Source of the DNA: Nocardia inohanensis NBRC 100128
Lineage (GTDB): Bacteria > Actinomycetota > Actinomycetes > Mycobacteriales > Mycobacteriaceae
Length of the DNA: 64,000 nt
Assembly: GCF_001612945.1 (NCBI RefSeq)
Contig: NZ_BDBK01000010.1
Location: forward strand, 62,001-126,000
Direction: 5' to 3'
The number at the start of each line of letters is the position of its first letter. The stretch's first letter is position 1. Under the pieces are notes generated by a model, which made no database searches, had not been told where the DNA came from, and saw only the letters and a program-made list of their open reading frames with translations. The position numbers and the translations under genes are program-made. Below are positions 17,820 to 26,399 of this stretch, in pieces.

Positions 17820-18557
17820 ATGGGCACCAAAGCCATTGACCCGCAGTCGATCCGCAATGTCACGATCATCGGGGACCCGCGGGAGACGACCGCGCTGATC
17901 CGCCGCCTGCTCCCCCGGGCCGCCCGCGCCGATGCGGTTCATCGGGTGACGGACCGGGTCGAGCACACCATTCGCATCGCCGAATTGGCCGGCCCCGCAC
18001 CCATCGCCGAGCTGGAGCGATCCATCCGGGTGGCCGACGGGGTGATCGCGGTCGTGAACGCGACGACCCGCAGCCCGCGGCTCGAGACGCTGCTGCGGGT
18101 CGCCGACGACTATCAAGTCGCCCGCATGTGCCTGGTCAGCGGGCTCGACCGGCCCGCCGCCGACTTCGACCGCTGCGTCCGCGAGATCGCCGACACGCGC
18201 GGCGCCGTCCCGCTGCCGCTACAGGTCCCGCACGGCATCGGCCCGGAGTTCGAGGGCGTGATCGATCTGGTGTCGATGTGGCCGCTCGCACCGCTGGCCG
18301 CCGAGTTCTACGGCGCGCATTGGCGAGTCGCCGAACAGCGCTACCGGGACCTGGTGGCGACCGTGACCGACCGGGATCCCGGCGACGAGCTGCCGCCCGA
18401 GCAGTTGCGCCACCGCATTCGCCGGCACACCCGCATCGGCGAGATCGTGCCCGTGCTCTGCGCCGCGGCCGAGATCGGCCCGCTGCTGGACGCCATCGTC
18501 CGGTATCTGCCGTCGCCGCTGGATGTCTGCCAGCCCGAGCACGCGCTCGACTACTGA
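17820..18557 (+). CDS. Stand-alone EF-G-like pseudo-GTPase domain
   Basis: 245 residues from ATG at 17820. The whole chain follows the G domain of elongation factor G and stops at I-V-R-Y-L-P-S-P-L-D-V, exactly where domain I ends. Nucleotide-binding elements are lost: the P-loop is replaced by I-I-G-D-P-R-E-T-T (no G-K-T), the D-T-P-G-H switch II is absent, and N-K-M-D has become S-G-L-D. Conserved surface runs remain (Q-V-P-H-G-I-G-P-E-F-E-G-V-I-D-L-V). GTP hydrolysis is therefore not expected; an adaptor or ribosome-related binding role is speculative. Divergent from the DUF35/thiolase pair and convergent with the MerR gene (7-bp overlap). Confidence 0.8.
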   Translation: MGTKAIDPQSIRNVTIIGDPRETTALIRRLLPRAARADAVHRVTDRVEHTIRIAELAGPAPIAELERSIRVADGVIAVVNATTRSPRLETLLRVADDYQVARMCLVSGLDRPAADFDRCVREIADTRGAVPLPLQVPHGIGPEFEGVIDLVSMWPLAPLAAEFYGAHWRVAEQRYRDLVATVTDRDPGDELPPEQLRHRIRRHTRIGEIVPVLCAAAEIGPLLDAIVRYLPSPLDVCQPEHALDY

Positions 18558-19432
18558 CCGCTGCGCTCGTCCCGGCGGCGGGCGGCGACCTCCAGGTAGT
18601 TGCCGAGTTCGGTGTGCAGGACGTGATCGAGGGCCTGGTCGAGACTGCTGCGGACCGCGCGGGTACCCAGATCGCGGAGCTGGTTGAGCATCTTGGTGGT
18701 ATCGGCGATCTCGGCATCGGATTCGGGAAGCCATCCGGGGCCGTGCTTTTCGACGATGTGATCCTTGGCGGCGACCACCATCAGCCGGGCGATGCCCTCG
18801 AGCCGGTCGACCACCGCGGCGTGCAGATCGATCACCTCGGCCAGCCCGAAACCGTAGGTGTTCAGCTGGGCGAAGGTCTCCAGCAGGTCCGGGCGGGTGA
18901 ATTCGACGGTCTCGCCGTGCAATCGGACCAGGCCCAGCTCGGCCAGGCGGTCCAGCTGGTCGCCGTCCACCGGCCCCTGCTCGGGGTCGCCGAGGAAGGT
19001 GTCGACCAGTTCCCGCGGCATCTCCAGGGGCTCGTCCGGTTTACCCCAGGTGGCGGTGACGGCCTGCTGGAGCCCGAGGATCTCGGTCAGGTCCTTGCCG
19101 GTCTCCCAGCTGGTGATGAAGTCGGCGATGTGCGCGGTGGTGAAACCGCGTTGCAGCAGCGCGTCGATGATCTTGAGCCGGGCCAGGTGCGAATCGTCGT
19201 AGATGTGCGCCCGGCCCTCGCGCTTGGCCGGGGCGGGCAGCAGGCCGCGCTCCTGATAGGCGCGCACATTGCGGGTCGTGGTGCCGGCGGCGCGGGCGAG
19301 ATCGTCGATGCGGTACTCCGCCACCTGTGTCGCACCCGTCCTCTCCGCCAAGCGTGCACCGACCACGCGCAAAGCCCATGCCCCGGTGCGGGTGAGCACC
19401 GCGGGCACGGGCAGTGCGCCTCGTGACGACAT
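18551..19432 (-). CDS. MerR family regulator of the downstream-coupled oxygenase operon
   Basis: 293 residues from ATG at 19432; the start overlaps the last base of the monooxygenase stop (TAATG). Winged helix at about residues 39-105 with Y-R-I-D-D-L-A-R-A-A-G and R-A-Y-Q-E-R-G-L-L, then a long helical C-terminal region (about 190 residues) without Cys metal motif. The last gene of the operon encodes this regulator, so the unit may be auto-regulated; the candidate operator is the 10-bp dyad upstream of the first gene (23786-23815). The effector could be a substrate or product of the oxygenases. Confidence 0.88.
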   Translation of the reverse strand: MSSRGALPVPAVLTRTGAWALRVVGARLAERTGATQVAEYRIDDLARAAGTTTRNVRAYQERGLLPAPAKREGRAHIYDDSHLARLKIIDALLQRGFTTAHIADFITSWETGKDLTEILGLQQAVTATWGKPDEPLEMPRELVDTFLGDPEQGPVDGDQLDRLAELGLVRLHGETVEFTRPDLLETFAQLNTYGFGLAEVIDLHAAVVDRLEGIARLMVVAAKDHIVEKHGPGWLPESDAEIADTTKMLNQLRDLGTRAVRSSLDQALDHVLHTELGNYLEVAARRRDERSGQ

Positions 19433-20955
19433 TAGCCGAGCGGAGCAGGGATCCGGCCGTCGGCGCTCGCGGGCCGGGCGGCGTCCCGCGGCGTCAGATG
19501 GAAATCGGCCGGGTCCACGGCGGCCAGCTGCCGGGTGAACTGGGTGCCGAAGCCGGGATACATGGTGGCGTTGAACCCGTCCTCGGTCAGATACCAGCTG
19601 CGGCAACCCGAGTTCCAGGTGGTGGCGCTGAGCCGGCGCTGCAATCCCGCGTTGTAGCGATCCTGGCGCTCCCGGCGGACCTCCAGCATGCGCAGATCCC
19701 GGCGCAGCAGCAAGCCGATCGCATCGGTGAGATAGTCGATCTGGGCTTCCATGTAGACCAGCGCCGAATTGTGCCCGGGCCCGGAGTTCGGTCCGAAAGT
19801 GAAGAACAGATTCGGGTATCCCGACACCGCCACGCTCTTGAAAGCGTATGCGCCCCTGCTCCATTCGTCATCGAGCACGCGCCCGTCGCGCCCGGTCACC
19901 GGCACCGGGGTGCCCTGTTTGGAGACTTCGAAGCCGGTGGCGAAGACGATGCAGTCGAACCGGTGCTCGATACCCTCGGCCGTGCGGATACCGTCCGCCG
20001 AGATACCGGCGATGGGCCAGGTCACCAGGGTGCAATTGTCGCGCTGCAAGGCCGGGTAGTAGTCGCTGCTCATCAGCAGGCGTTTGCAACCGGCCCGGAA
20101 ATCGGGGGTGAGCTGACGGCGCAGCCACGGATCCGGCACCTGAGAACGCAAGTGCAGCAGCGCGACTCGCTCGACGACCCGGGTCAGCGGGGTATTCCAC
20201 ACCACGCCCAGCGCCACCGACTCGTGGCCCCAGAACCAGGCGTCGCGCGCCAGCGACTGGGTAACCGGGAAGCGGCGGTACAGCTTCTTGGTGAGTTCGC
20301 CGGTCTCGCGGTTCACGCGCGGCAGCACCCAGCCGGGAGTGCGCTGGAAGACCTTGACGGCCGCGGCTTTCCGGACCAGTTCCGGGATGATCTGCACGGC
20401 GCTGGCGCCGGTACCGACGACGGCCACCTTCTTGCCGGTGAAGTCGTAGTCGTGATCCCAACGGGCGCTGTGGATCTTGTGGCCGGTGAAATCGTCGATC
20501 CCGGGAATATCGGGGAATCCGGCATTGGACAGCGGCCCGGACGCGATCACCACCGTGCGCGCCTGGATTCGTCCGCGCCGGCCCGCGATCGACACCGCCC
20601 ACAGGCCACTGGCTTCGTCGAACTCCAGCCCGGTGACGGTATGGCCGAAGCGAATACGGGGCGCGATGCCGAATTCCTCGACCATGGAATCGATGTAGCC
20701 GAGGATCTCGGCACTGCCCGAATAGGTCTGCGACCAATCGGGATTCGGCGCGAAACTGTAGGAGTACAGCCGCGACGGGATATCGCAGGCCGCCCCCGGA
20801 TAGGTGTTGTCCCGCCAGGTTCCGCCCACCCGATCACCGCGTTCGAAGAGGGCGAAGTTGTCGATCCCCTTCTGCCGCAACCGGATCGCCGCACCGATGC
20901 CCGCGAAGCCGGCGCCGATGACGGCCACGTCCAGTGGCTGTCGCGCGGCGCTCAT
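19432..20955 (-). CDS. Flavin-containing (Baeyer-Villiger type) monooxygenase
   Basis: 507 residues from ATG at 20955, overlapping the stop of the diiron gene (ATGA); the longer ORF start at 20988 would overlap that gene more. First Rossmann motif G-A-G-F-A-G-I-G near residue 14, R-V-G-G-T-W near 42, and N-A-G-F-P-D-I-P-G-I-D-D-F-T-G at 155 with the characteristic F-x-G-x-x-x-H-x-x-x-W region (G-H-K-I-H-S-A-R-W). FAD and NADPH bind here; the product is an oxygenated ketone or ester. It resembles MymA/EtaA-type enzymes of mycolata. It sits in a five-gene coupled unit with a diiron protein, an SDR and a hydrolase. Confidence 0.9.
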   Translation of the reverse strand: MSAARQPLDVAVIGAGFAGIGAAIRLRQKGIDNFALFERGDRVGGTWRDNTYPGAACDIPSRLYSYSFAPNPDWSQTYSGSAEILGYIDSMVEEFGIAPRIRFGHTVTGLEFDEASGLWAVSIAGRRGRIQARTVVIASGPLSNAGFPDIPGIDDFTGHKIHSARWDHDYDFTGKKVAVVGTGASAVQIIPELVRKAAAVKVFQRTPGWVLPRVNRETGELTKKLYRRFPVTQSLARDAWFWGHESVALGVVWNTPLTRVVERVALLHLRSQVPDPWLRRQLTPDFRAGCKRLLMSSDYYPALQRDNCTLVTWPIAGISADGIRTAEGIEHRFDCIVFATGFEVSKQGTPVPVTGRDGRVLDDEWSRGAYAFKSVAVSGYPNLFFTFGPNSGPGHNSALVYMEAQIDYLTDAIGLLLRRDLRMLEVRRERQDRYNAGLQRRLSATTWNSGCRSWYLTEDGFNATMYPGFGTQFTRQLAAVDPADFHLTPRDAARPASADGRIPAPLG

Positions 20956-21872
20956 GCGACGGGCTCGTAGGTCAGTTCCTTCGACCACGTCGGCTGTGGT
21001 CCCAGGAAGCGGTCCGGTATACGTGCGGTCAGTCTGACCATGGCGTCGGCGAACAGGTGGTAGGGGTGCTCGCGGTTGATCACCCAGTTGCCGTGCATCT
21101 TCACGATCCGGTACATGGGAACGCGGTTGGCGATGGGCGTGCGTTCACCGACCGCGCGGAAGCGGCGCATGGCGGCGTACAGCTTCTCCTCGTCGACGCC
21201 CATGGCCACGATATTGTCGCGCATCTTGTTCAGCAGCGGCACATAGCTCAGCACGCCGATGAGGAAGGTCGGCTTGACCCAGCCGCCCACCAATTCAATG
21301 GCGAGCTTGCGCGCATTCGCATGGCCGAGCAGCTCCATCACCGCGAAATCCGTTGCGAGATGCCGTGATTCATCGTTGTTGATCTTCTTGAAGACTTCCT
21401 GCGCGACCGGGTCGTCGATCTCGTCGGTGACGAACTTGATCAACGCCCCGTCCAGGGCCACCTCCAGCATGGGGATCACCGTGCCCAGGAACGACAGCGA
21501 CATCTCGTCCGAATGCTTGTCCAGGAAGTCGATCACCAGCTTCACGTTGATGTTCGGCTCCGGGATCTCGTCACCCTCGAGCATGCCCCAGCGCCGCATC
21601 AGCGCCAGTTCGGCATTGGCGTGCCGCTGCTCCTCGGCGTGGAAATACCGGTAGATCTCCTTGAGCGTTTCGGTGGGCGCCTTCTTCGCCATGGCGGCGA
21701 ATCCGCGCGCGCCCACATTCTCGATCCACATCAGATCGGCCATGAACGGCTTCAGCTTGGCGTGCAATTCCGGGTCGATCAGCTCCACACCCGGTGCGTC
21801 CCAATCGATATCGGCCAGCGCCCACTGGCGGGCCTTGATCTTGCGGAGCATGTCGTCGAAGTCGAAGGACAT
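20952..21872 (-). CDS. AurF-type diiron carboxylate protein (possible N- or C-oxygenase)
   Basis: 306 residues from ATG at 21872, 1 bp after the SDR stop. Two copies of the E-x(28-29)-(D/E)-E-x-x-H pattern are visible: Glu near 52 with E-E-Q-R-H near 81-85, and Glu near 144 with D-E-S-R-H near 174-178. This is the ligand set of the AurF/CmlI diiron oxygenases and other ferritin-like enzymes. The helical core matches a four-helix bundle. With the adjacent flavin monooxygenase it probably carries out successive oxygenations of one substrate, but neither substrate is known. A plain ferritin-like reductase or hydroxylase is the alternative. Confidence 0.78.
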   Translation of the reverse strand: MSFDFDDMLRKIKARQWALADIDWDAPGVELIDPELHAKLKPFMADLMWIENVGARGFAAMAKKAPTETLKEIYRYFHAEEQRHANAELALMRRWGMLEGDEIPEPNINVKLVIDFLDKHSDEMSLSFLGTVIPMLEVALDGALIKFVTDEIDDPVAQEVFKKINNDESRHLATDFAVMELLGHANARKLAIELVGGWVKPTFLIGVLSYVPLLNKMRDNIVAMGVDEEKLYAAMRRFRAVGERTPIANRVPMYRIVKMHGNWVINREHPYHLFADAMVRLTARIPDRFLGPQPTWSKELTYEPVA

Positions 21873-21873
21873 G

Positions 21874-22755
21874 TCAGACTCCTGTCTTTTCGATACTCGC
21901 CCGCGAATCCTGCTGCGGTAACACCCGGTTCAGCAGGCCGAGGGCGGAGGTGTAGGTGGCCGGGAACTGGCGCTTGAGCAGCCAGATCAGCCGGGCGTCC
22001 AATTGCGGCAGCACGTGCAGGCGGCCGCGGTCGTGAGCGTCGAGGGTGATGCGGGCGACGTGGTCGGCCGAGTAGCCGGTCCAGCCCATGAGACTGCTCG
22101 CCAGGCCACTGGAACCGGCGGTGATGCGGCCGTCCGCGACCACATTGGTCTTGACGAAGGTCGGGCACAGTACCGTCACCGCGACCCCACTGCCCGCGAG
22201 TTCGGCCGCCATCGTCTCCGACAGCGACAGCACTCCCGCCTTGGAGGTGTTGTAAACCGCCATCCCCGGTGCGGCGGCGAACCCGGCGGCGGAGGCCACG
22301 TTCACGATGCCGCCGCGCCCCGCCGCTCGCAGCCGGGGCGCGAAGATCTCGCACCCGTGCACCACACCCCACAGGTTGATGCCCAGCGCCCACTCCCAAT
22401 CGCCGAACCCGATCTCCCCCACCGGTTTCCCGCCGATCCCGACGCCGGCGTTGTTGACCACCAGCGTGGGCGGACCGCCGAAGATCCGATCCGCTTCGGC
22501 CGCAAGGCTTTCCACGTCCGTACGCTGGGCGACATCACAGAAGAAGGCGTGCGCGGTGCGCCCGTGGGTGCTCTCGATCAGGCGCACGGTTTCGTCGGCG
22601 CGCTCCTTGTCGATATCCGCGCACAGCACTTCACCGCCGCGCGCGGCCAATTCGAGCGCCAATGCCCGCCCGATCCCGCTGCCCGCACCGGTGACCACGG
22701 CTTTCGCTCCGTAGGTGCGCCGACTGCCCCGCACCAACATATCGATCGGCCACAT
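21874..22755 (-). CDS. Short-chain dehydrogenase/reductase
   Basis: 293 residues from ATG at 22755, two bases after the hydrolase stop. Cofactor motif T-G-A-G-S-G-I-G-R near residues 22-30, N-N-A-G near 99, catalytic Ser in V-A-S-A-A-G near 150 and Y-N-T-S-K near 163-167. The C-terminal 60 residues (basic and hydrophobic, L-D-A-R-L-I-W-L-L-K-R-Q) are longer than in the simplest SDRs and suggest membrane contact. The enzyme could oxidise an alcohol or reduce a ketone of the same molecule as the monooxygenase. Confidence 0.88.
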   Translation of the reverse strand: MWPIDMLVRGSRRTYGAKAVVTGAGSGIGRALALELAARGGEVLCADIDKERADETVRLIESTHGRTAHAFFCDVAQRTDVESLAAEADRIFGGPPTLVVNNAGVGIGGKPVGEIGFGDWEWALGINLWGVVHGCEIFAPRLRAAGRGGIVNVASAAGFAAAPGMAVYNTSKAGVLSLSETMAAELAGSGVAVTVLCPTFVKTNVVADGRITAGSSGLASSLMGWTGYSADHVARITLDAHDRGRLHVLPQLDARLIWLLKRQFPATYTSALGLLNRVLPQQDSRASIEKTGV

Positions 22756-22757
22756 AC

Positions 22758-23768
22758 TCAGCCCACCTGCTCTCGTGCAACAGCATTCGCCTCGGCCAGC
22801 GCCGCTCCGGCAAAGGCCGCCGCCCGCGCCAACGCCGGACCAGCCTCCGGGACCAGCAGCGGCAACGCCTGGAAAACATGGATGCGGCCCGGCCAAAACT
22901 CCAGCTCACATCGCGTCCCAGCCGCGACGGCCTCGTCACGCAACCGCCGCGCGTCTCCGGACAGCATTTCCTCGGACGCGGCCTGCACGAACAGTGGCGG
23001 CAGCATCGCGCCCGGCGGGATGACCAGCCGCAAACGCGGTGAATCCGACGGCTCAGCACCGGTGTAGTGCCGAATCAGCCTGCGCCCCAGCCAGGCCGGG
23101 GCCATCGGATCCGGCCGGCGATCGTCCTCGCGCTGCGCGAGCGTCATGGTCAGGTCCATCAGCGGTGAGAACATGAACGCTCCGGCCGGTTGCGGCGTGC
23201 CCGACTCGCGGTTCCGCAACAGCAGATCCAGCGTCAGGTGACACCCCGCGGAATCCCCGCCGATCACCAGGTCCGTTGCGCGGTAACCGTTCTCCAACAG
23301 CCAGCGGTACCCGTCGCCGACATCGTCGGCTGCCGCCGGGAACCGATGCTCGGGCGCGAGCCGGTAATCGACGACGAATACCGGCAGCCCGGTCGCCCGC
23401 GACAGCCGCGAGGCCAGGCCCCGATGCGTCCGTGCCGAGCACACCACGTACCCGCTGCCGTGCACGTAATAGATTGCCCGCGTTCCGTGTTCGACCCCCG
23501 CCGCGCGCACCCATTCGCCGCGGACAGTTCCGGACCGCACCTGGGTGACGGCGGTGCCGGGCAGCGGCGGCCCGAATGCCGCCATGATTCCCGCGATGAG
23601 CGCCCGGCCGGCGCCGATCCCGATCCGATTGTCCGGCAGTACGCCGTTGAGTTGTCGCAAACCCAGCACCGACGCCACCGCGGCCACCCGCGACTGCATC
23701 GAAGCAGTCGCGGGAATCGCCGGGGTGGCCGTCAGCGGGAAGGTCGCCGTTGACCCTGTTGTCGCCAT
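22758..23768 (-). CDS. Alpha/beta hydrolase, HSL/LipR type, first gene of the oxygenase operon
   Basis: 336 residues from ATG at 23768; the 504-residue ORF would run through the upstream operator, so I reject its start. H-G-S-G-Y (oxyanion loop, a variant of H-G-G-G) near residue 98 and G-D-S-A-G (nucleophile) near 174; Asp/His candidates at 271-305 (P-G-R-I-H-V-F-Q). The layout is of hormone-sensitive-lipase-like esterases such as LipR of the mymA operon. It may hydrolyse the ester produced by the Baeyer-Villiger enzyme, an inference from gene order (hydrolase, SDR, diiron, FMO, MerR). Confidence 0.85.
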   Translation of the reverse strand: MATTGSTATFPLTATPAIPATASMQSRVAAVASVLGLRQLNGVLPDNRIGIGAGRALIAGIMAAFGPPLPGTAVTQVRSGTVRGEWVRAAGVEHGTRAIYYVHGSGYVVCSARTHRGLASRLSRATGLPVFVVDYRLAPEHRFPAAADDVGDGYRWLLENGYRATDLVIGGDSAGCHLTLDLLLRNRESGTPQPAGAFMFSPLMDLTMTLAQREDDRRPDPMAPAWLGRRLIRHYTGAEPSDSPRLRLVIPPGAMLPPLFVQAASEEMLSGDARRLRDEAVAAGTRCELEFWPGRIHVFQALPLLVPEAGPALARAAAFAGAALAEANAVAREQVG

Positions 23769-24168
23769 GTCCACAGAATCATCCACCAATGCGCCAGTTG
23801 TCAATGGCACATTGGTTTCGACATACTTACAACCCGGCCGAACAGGCCCACCACCTGCGGATACACCGTCCACAACTCTTGGGCCCACCCCGACCTCCAC
23901 CTGTCGGACGCCGCCCGCCGCCACCTTCCGAGGCCGATCGAGACACCCCGATTTACGCCTCCGCCCCGGATTCGGGAAATTGAGCTGCGCATTTACGAAA
24001 TATCTACGGCCGCATACCGATAACCGTGTGACGGAAGGTACACATCGAAATGCGATAGTGCTGTCGAAGTTCCGGAAATTGTGTTCTAAGTTCGGGTTCT
24101 GCACCGAGTTCAACGTCGATCGGTCGCATTCATCGCAGCCATTCCGAATGCTCCGGAGGAAACTCGGC
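23769..24168. other. 400-bp intergenic region between divergent oxygenase and mannitol-dehydrogenase units
   Basis: No convincing gene. Holds the operon dyad at 23786-23815. On the right side AAGTTCCGG (24067-24075) and AAGTTCGGG (24088-24096) repeat 21 bp apart, with AGTTC again at 24107, a spacing of two helical turns, which may be an activator site for the mannitol dehydrogenase gene. GGAGGA at 24155-24160 is the ribosome site of that gene. The middle (about 23830-23990) is lower in structure and I see nothing else in it. Confidence 0.6.
23786..23815. promoter_or_regulatory. Operator dyad and -35 element of the oxygenase operon
   Basis: CCAATGCGCC (23786-23795) and GGCACATTGG (23806-23815) form an inverted repeat with 9 of 10 matching positions and a 10-bp spacer. 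On the reverse strand the spacer holds TTGACA (23804-23799), so a regulator bound here would touch the -35 region. The start codon of the first gene is 18 bp away, making a very short leader likely. Confidence 0.65.
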
Positions 24169-25692
24169 ATGTCCAGCAATTCGAATTCGGTTACCACTAC
24201 GTCGATTTCACCACGACTAGGCGTCGGCGCACTGCGCGGATTACCCCGGGAGATCGCCCGGCCGCCGTTCACACCCGGAATCCTGGAGACCGGGATCGTG
24301 CACCTGGGGTGCGGGGCCTTTCACCGCGCCCACCAGGCGCTGATCACTCAGCACGCCATGCGCGCCGGCGGGGACCGGCGGTGGGGAATCGCCACGGTGG
24401 CCATGTCCCGACCGGATGTGGTGGGTGCGTTGCGGGCGCAGGAGAACCTCTACACGACCGTGCTGCGCGATGAGGGCGCAGTCCGGGCGGAGGTGGTCGG
24501 CGCTATCACCGCGGCGGTGCACGCGCCGTCGGATCGGATCGGGGTGGTGCGGCGGGTGGCCGATCCGCGGGTGCGGATCGTGACGCTCACCGTCACCACC
24601 GGCGGGTACTGCCTCGCGCCGGCCACGGGACGGCTCGATTCGGGGAGCGATCCGGTGCGGCACGATCTGCGATGCACGGCGAAACCGTGCACGGCCATCG
24701 GCATGCTGGTCGGCGGGCTGGCAGCGGTACGGCGGCGGGGCGGGCGGCCGCCGGTGGTGATCAGTTGCGACAATCTCTCGGCCAACGGCAGGCAATTGCG
24801 CAGCGCGGTAATGGATTTCGCAGCCCTGCGCGATGACCGGCTGGCGAACTGGATCGGGCGCAATGTGCAGTTCCCGTGCAGCGTGGTCGATCGGATCGTG
24901 GCGTCGGACGACGGCGGCGGCGATGCGGCGCGCACGCGGCTCGGCGGCATCGACGACCGGGCGCAGGTCTCCGCCGAACCGTTCATGACCTGGACCATCG
25001 AGAATTTCGAGGGGGAACGGCCGCGCTGGGACCTGGCCGGGGCCGAATATGTCGGCGACGTCACCGGGCACGAACTGGCGAAACTGCGACTGCTCAACGG
25101 AACTCATCTACTGCTGGCCTATCTGGGCGCGCTGGCCGGGTACGCGACCATCGCGGAGGCGGGCGCGGATCCGGCGTTGAGCGGGCTCGCACGGCAATTC
25201 ATGCTGTACGAGCAAGGTCCCACCCTGACCCTGCCGGAGGCCGAATTGCACCGCACCGTAAGCGATCTGCTGCGGCGGTTCCGAAATCCCGCCATCCGGC
25301 ACGAGATGACCCGCGTGGGCCGCAACGGGTCGGACAAGATGCTGCCGCGGGTCACCGCGGCCATGCGCGAGAACCTGACGCAGGGCCGCCCCACACCCGG
25401 TGCCGCGCTCCTGATCGCGGCCTGGATCCGCTGGTTCGATCTGTGCGGGACACCCGGTGCCGCAATGGAACTCATCGACCCGCAGGCGGCGCAACTCGCT
25501 CAGCTGGCGGCCATCCCCGACCCGCAGCTGCGGGCCCGCGCCTTTCTCGCCCGCACCGATATATTCGGTCCGCTTCCGCACCCGGAGCGTGTTCAGCGAG
25601 AGGTCGGCGACGCCTTGACCGAACTCATCCGGGAAAATGTCACCGAGGTGATCGACAGACGGCTGCGGCCGGAAATCGGGAGGGTCGCATGA
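24169..25692 (+). CDS. Mannitol dehydrogenase family protein (fructuronate reductase type)
   Basis: 507 residues from ATG at 24169, eight bases after GGAGGA; the much longer upstream ORF is not supported. N-terminal Rossmann-like segment I-V-H-L-G-C-G-A-F-H-R-A-H-Q near residue 43, C-D-N-L near 201 and the catalytic pattern K-L-R-L-L-N-G-T-H (K-x4-N-x2-H) near 303-311. Length fits the long polyol dehydrogenases (mannitol 2-dehydrogenase, fructuronate reductase). It should interconvert mannitol and fructose or a related polyol with NAD. The next gene, a sugar-phosphatase-type HAD, overlaps by four bases. Confidence 0.9.
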   Translation: MSSNSNSVTTTSISPRLGVGALRGLPREIARPPFTPGILETGIVHLGCGAFHRAHQALITQHAMRAGGDRRWGIATVAMSRPDVVGALRAQENLYTTVLRDEGAVRAEVVGAITAAVHAPSDRIGVVRRVADPRVRIVTLTVTTGGYCLAPATGRLDSGSDPVRHDLRCTAKPCTAIGMLVGGLAAVRRRGGRPPVVISCDNLSANGRQLRSAVMDFAALRDDRLANWIGRNVQFPCSVVDRIVASDDGGGDAARTRLGGIDDRAQVSAEPFMTWTIENFEGERPRWDLAGAEYVGDVTGHELAKLRLLNGTHLLLAYLGALAGYATIAEAGADPALSGLARQFMLYEQGPTLTLPEAELHRTVSDLLRRFRNPAIRHEMTRVGRNGSDKMLPRVTAAMRENLTQGRPTPGAALLIAAWIRWFDLCGTPGAAMELIDPQAAQLAQLAAIPDPQLRARAFLARTDIFGPLPHPERVQREVGDALTELIRENVTEVIDRRLRPEIGRVA

Positions 25693-26399
25693 ATAGTGAA
25701 AACAGCGTGGAAAAGCCGGTGCGGGCAGTCGTTTTCGATATGGACGGACTGCTGCTCGATTCCGAGCGGCTGGCCGTGGAGTCATTGGCATTATCCGGAA
25801 CCGAACTGGGATATCAACTCTCGGAGGAGTTCTGCCACAGCCTCATCGGCATGCCCGCCGATACCTGCCGTGCGCTGACCGTGACGGCTTTCGGGCCGGA
25901 ATTCCCACTCGACGACTTCTTCCACAGGCACGAGACCGTCATCGCCCGCTTGGTCGACGACGGCCGCCTCACCACCAAGCCCGGCGTGTCCGAACTCCTC
26001 GACGAGCTGGACCGCCGGGGCATACCGCGCGCGATCGCCACCTCCTCGGGCCGCGACCGCACCCGCCATCATCTGCGCGCCGCCGGTCTCGCCGGACGCT
26101 TCGACGCCATCGTCACCCGCCAGGACGTCCAGCGCGGCAAACCTCATCCGGAGCCCTATCTGACCGCCACCGCGGCCCTCGGCGCGGATCCGGAATTCAC
26201 CCTGGCCTGCGAGGATTCGCCCAACGGCCTGCGCGCCGCCCACGCCGCGGGCCTGCGCTGCCTGCTGATCCCCGACCTGATCCCGGCCACCACCGAGACG
26301 AGCCGCCTCGCGCACCGCGTCTACCCGGACCTGCGACAGGTCATCGAGTACCTGGCCGCCGTCAACGACCGTACGAATCACCGGCCGGTGCTGTGGTGA
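25689..26399 (+). CDS. HAD-IA family sugar phosphatase
   Basis: 236 residues from ATG at 25689, overlapping the previous stop (ATGA). Motif I V-V-F-D-M-D-G-L-L-L-D-S near residue 14-25 with nucleophile Asp, motif II T-S-S-G-R near 116, Lys in G-K-P-H-P-E-P near 151, and motif IV A-C-E-D-S-P-N-G near 175. This is the beta-phosphoglucomutase/hexose-phosphatase branch. With the polyol dehydrogenase upstream it may dephosphorylate mannitol-1-phosphate or a hexitol phosphate, which would form a two-step route; this is inferred from the operon only. Ends 22 bp inside the convergent GGDEF gene. Confidence 0.88.
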   Translation: MNSENSVEKPVRAVVFDMDGLLLDSERLAVESLALSGTELGYQLSEEFCHSLIGMPADTCRALTVTAFGPEFPLDDFFHRHETVIARLVDDGRLTTKPGVSELLDELDRRGIPRAIATSSGRDRTRHHLRAAGLAGRFDAIVTRQDVQRGKPHPEPYLTATAALGADPEFTLACEDSPNGLRAAHAAGLRCLLIPDLIPATTETSRLAHRVYPDLRQVIEYLAAVNDRTNHRPVLW

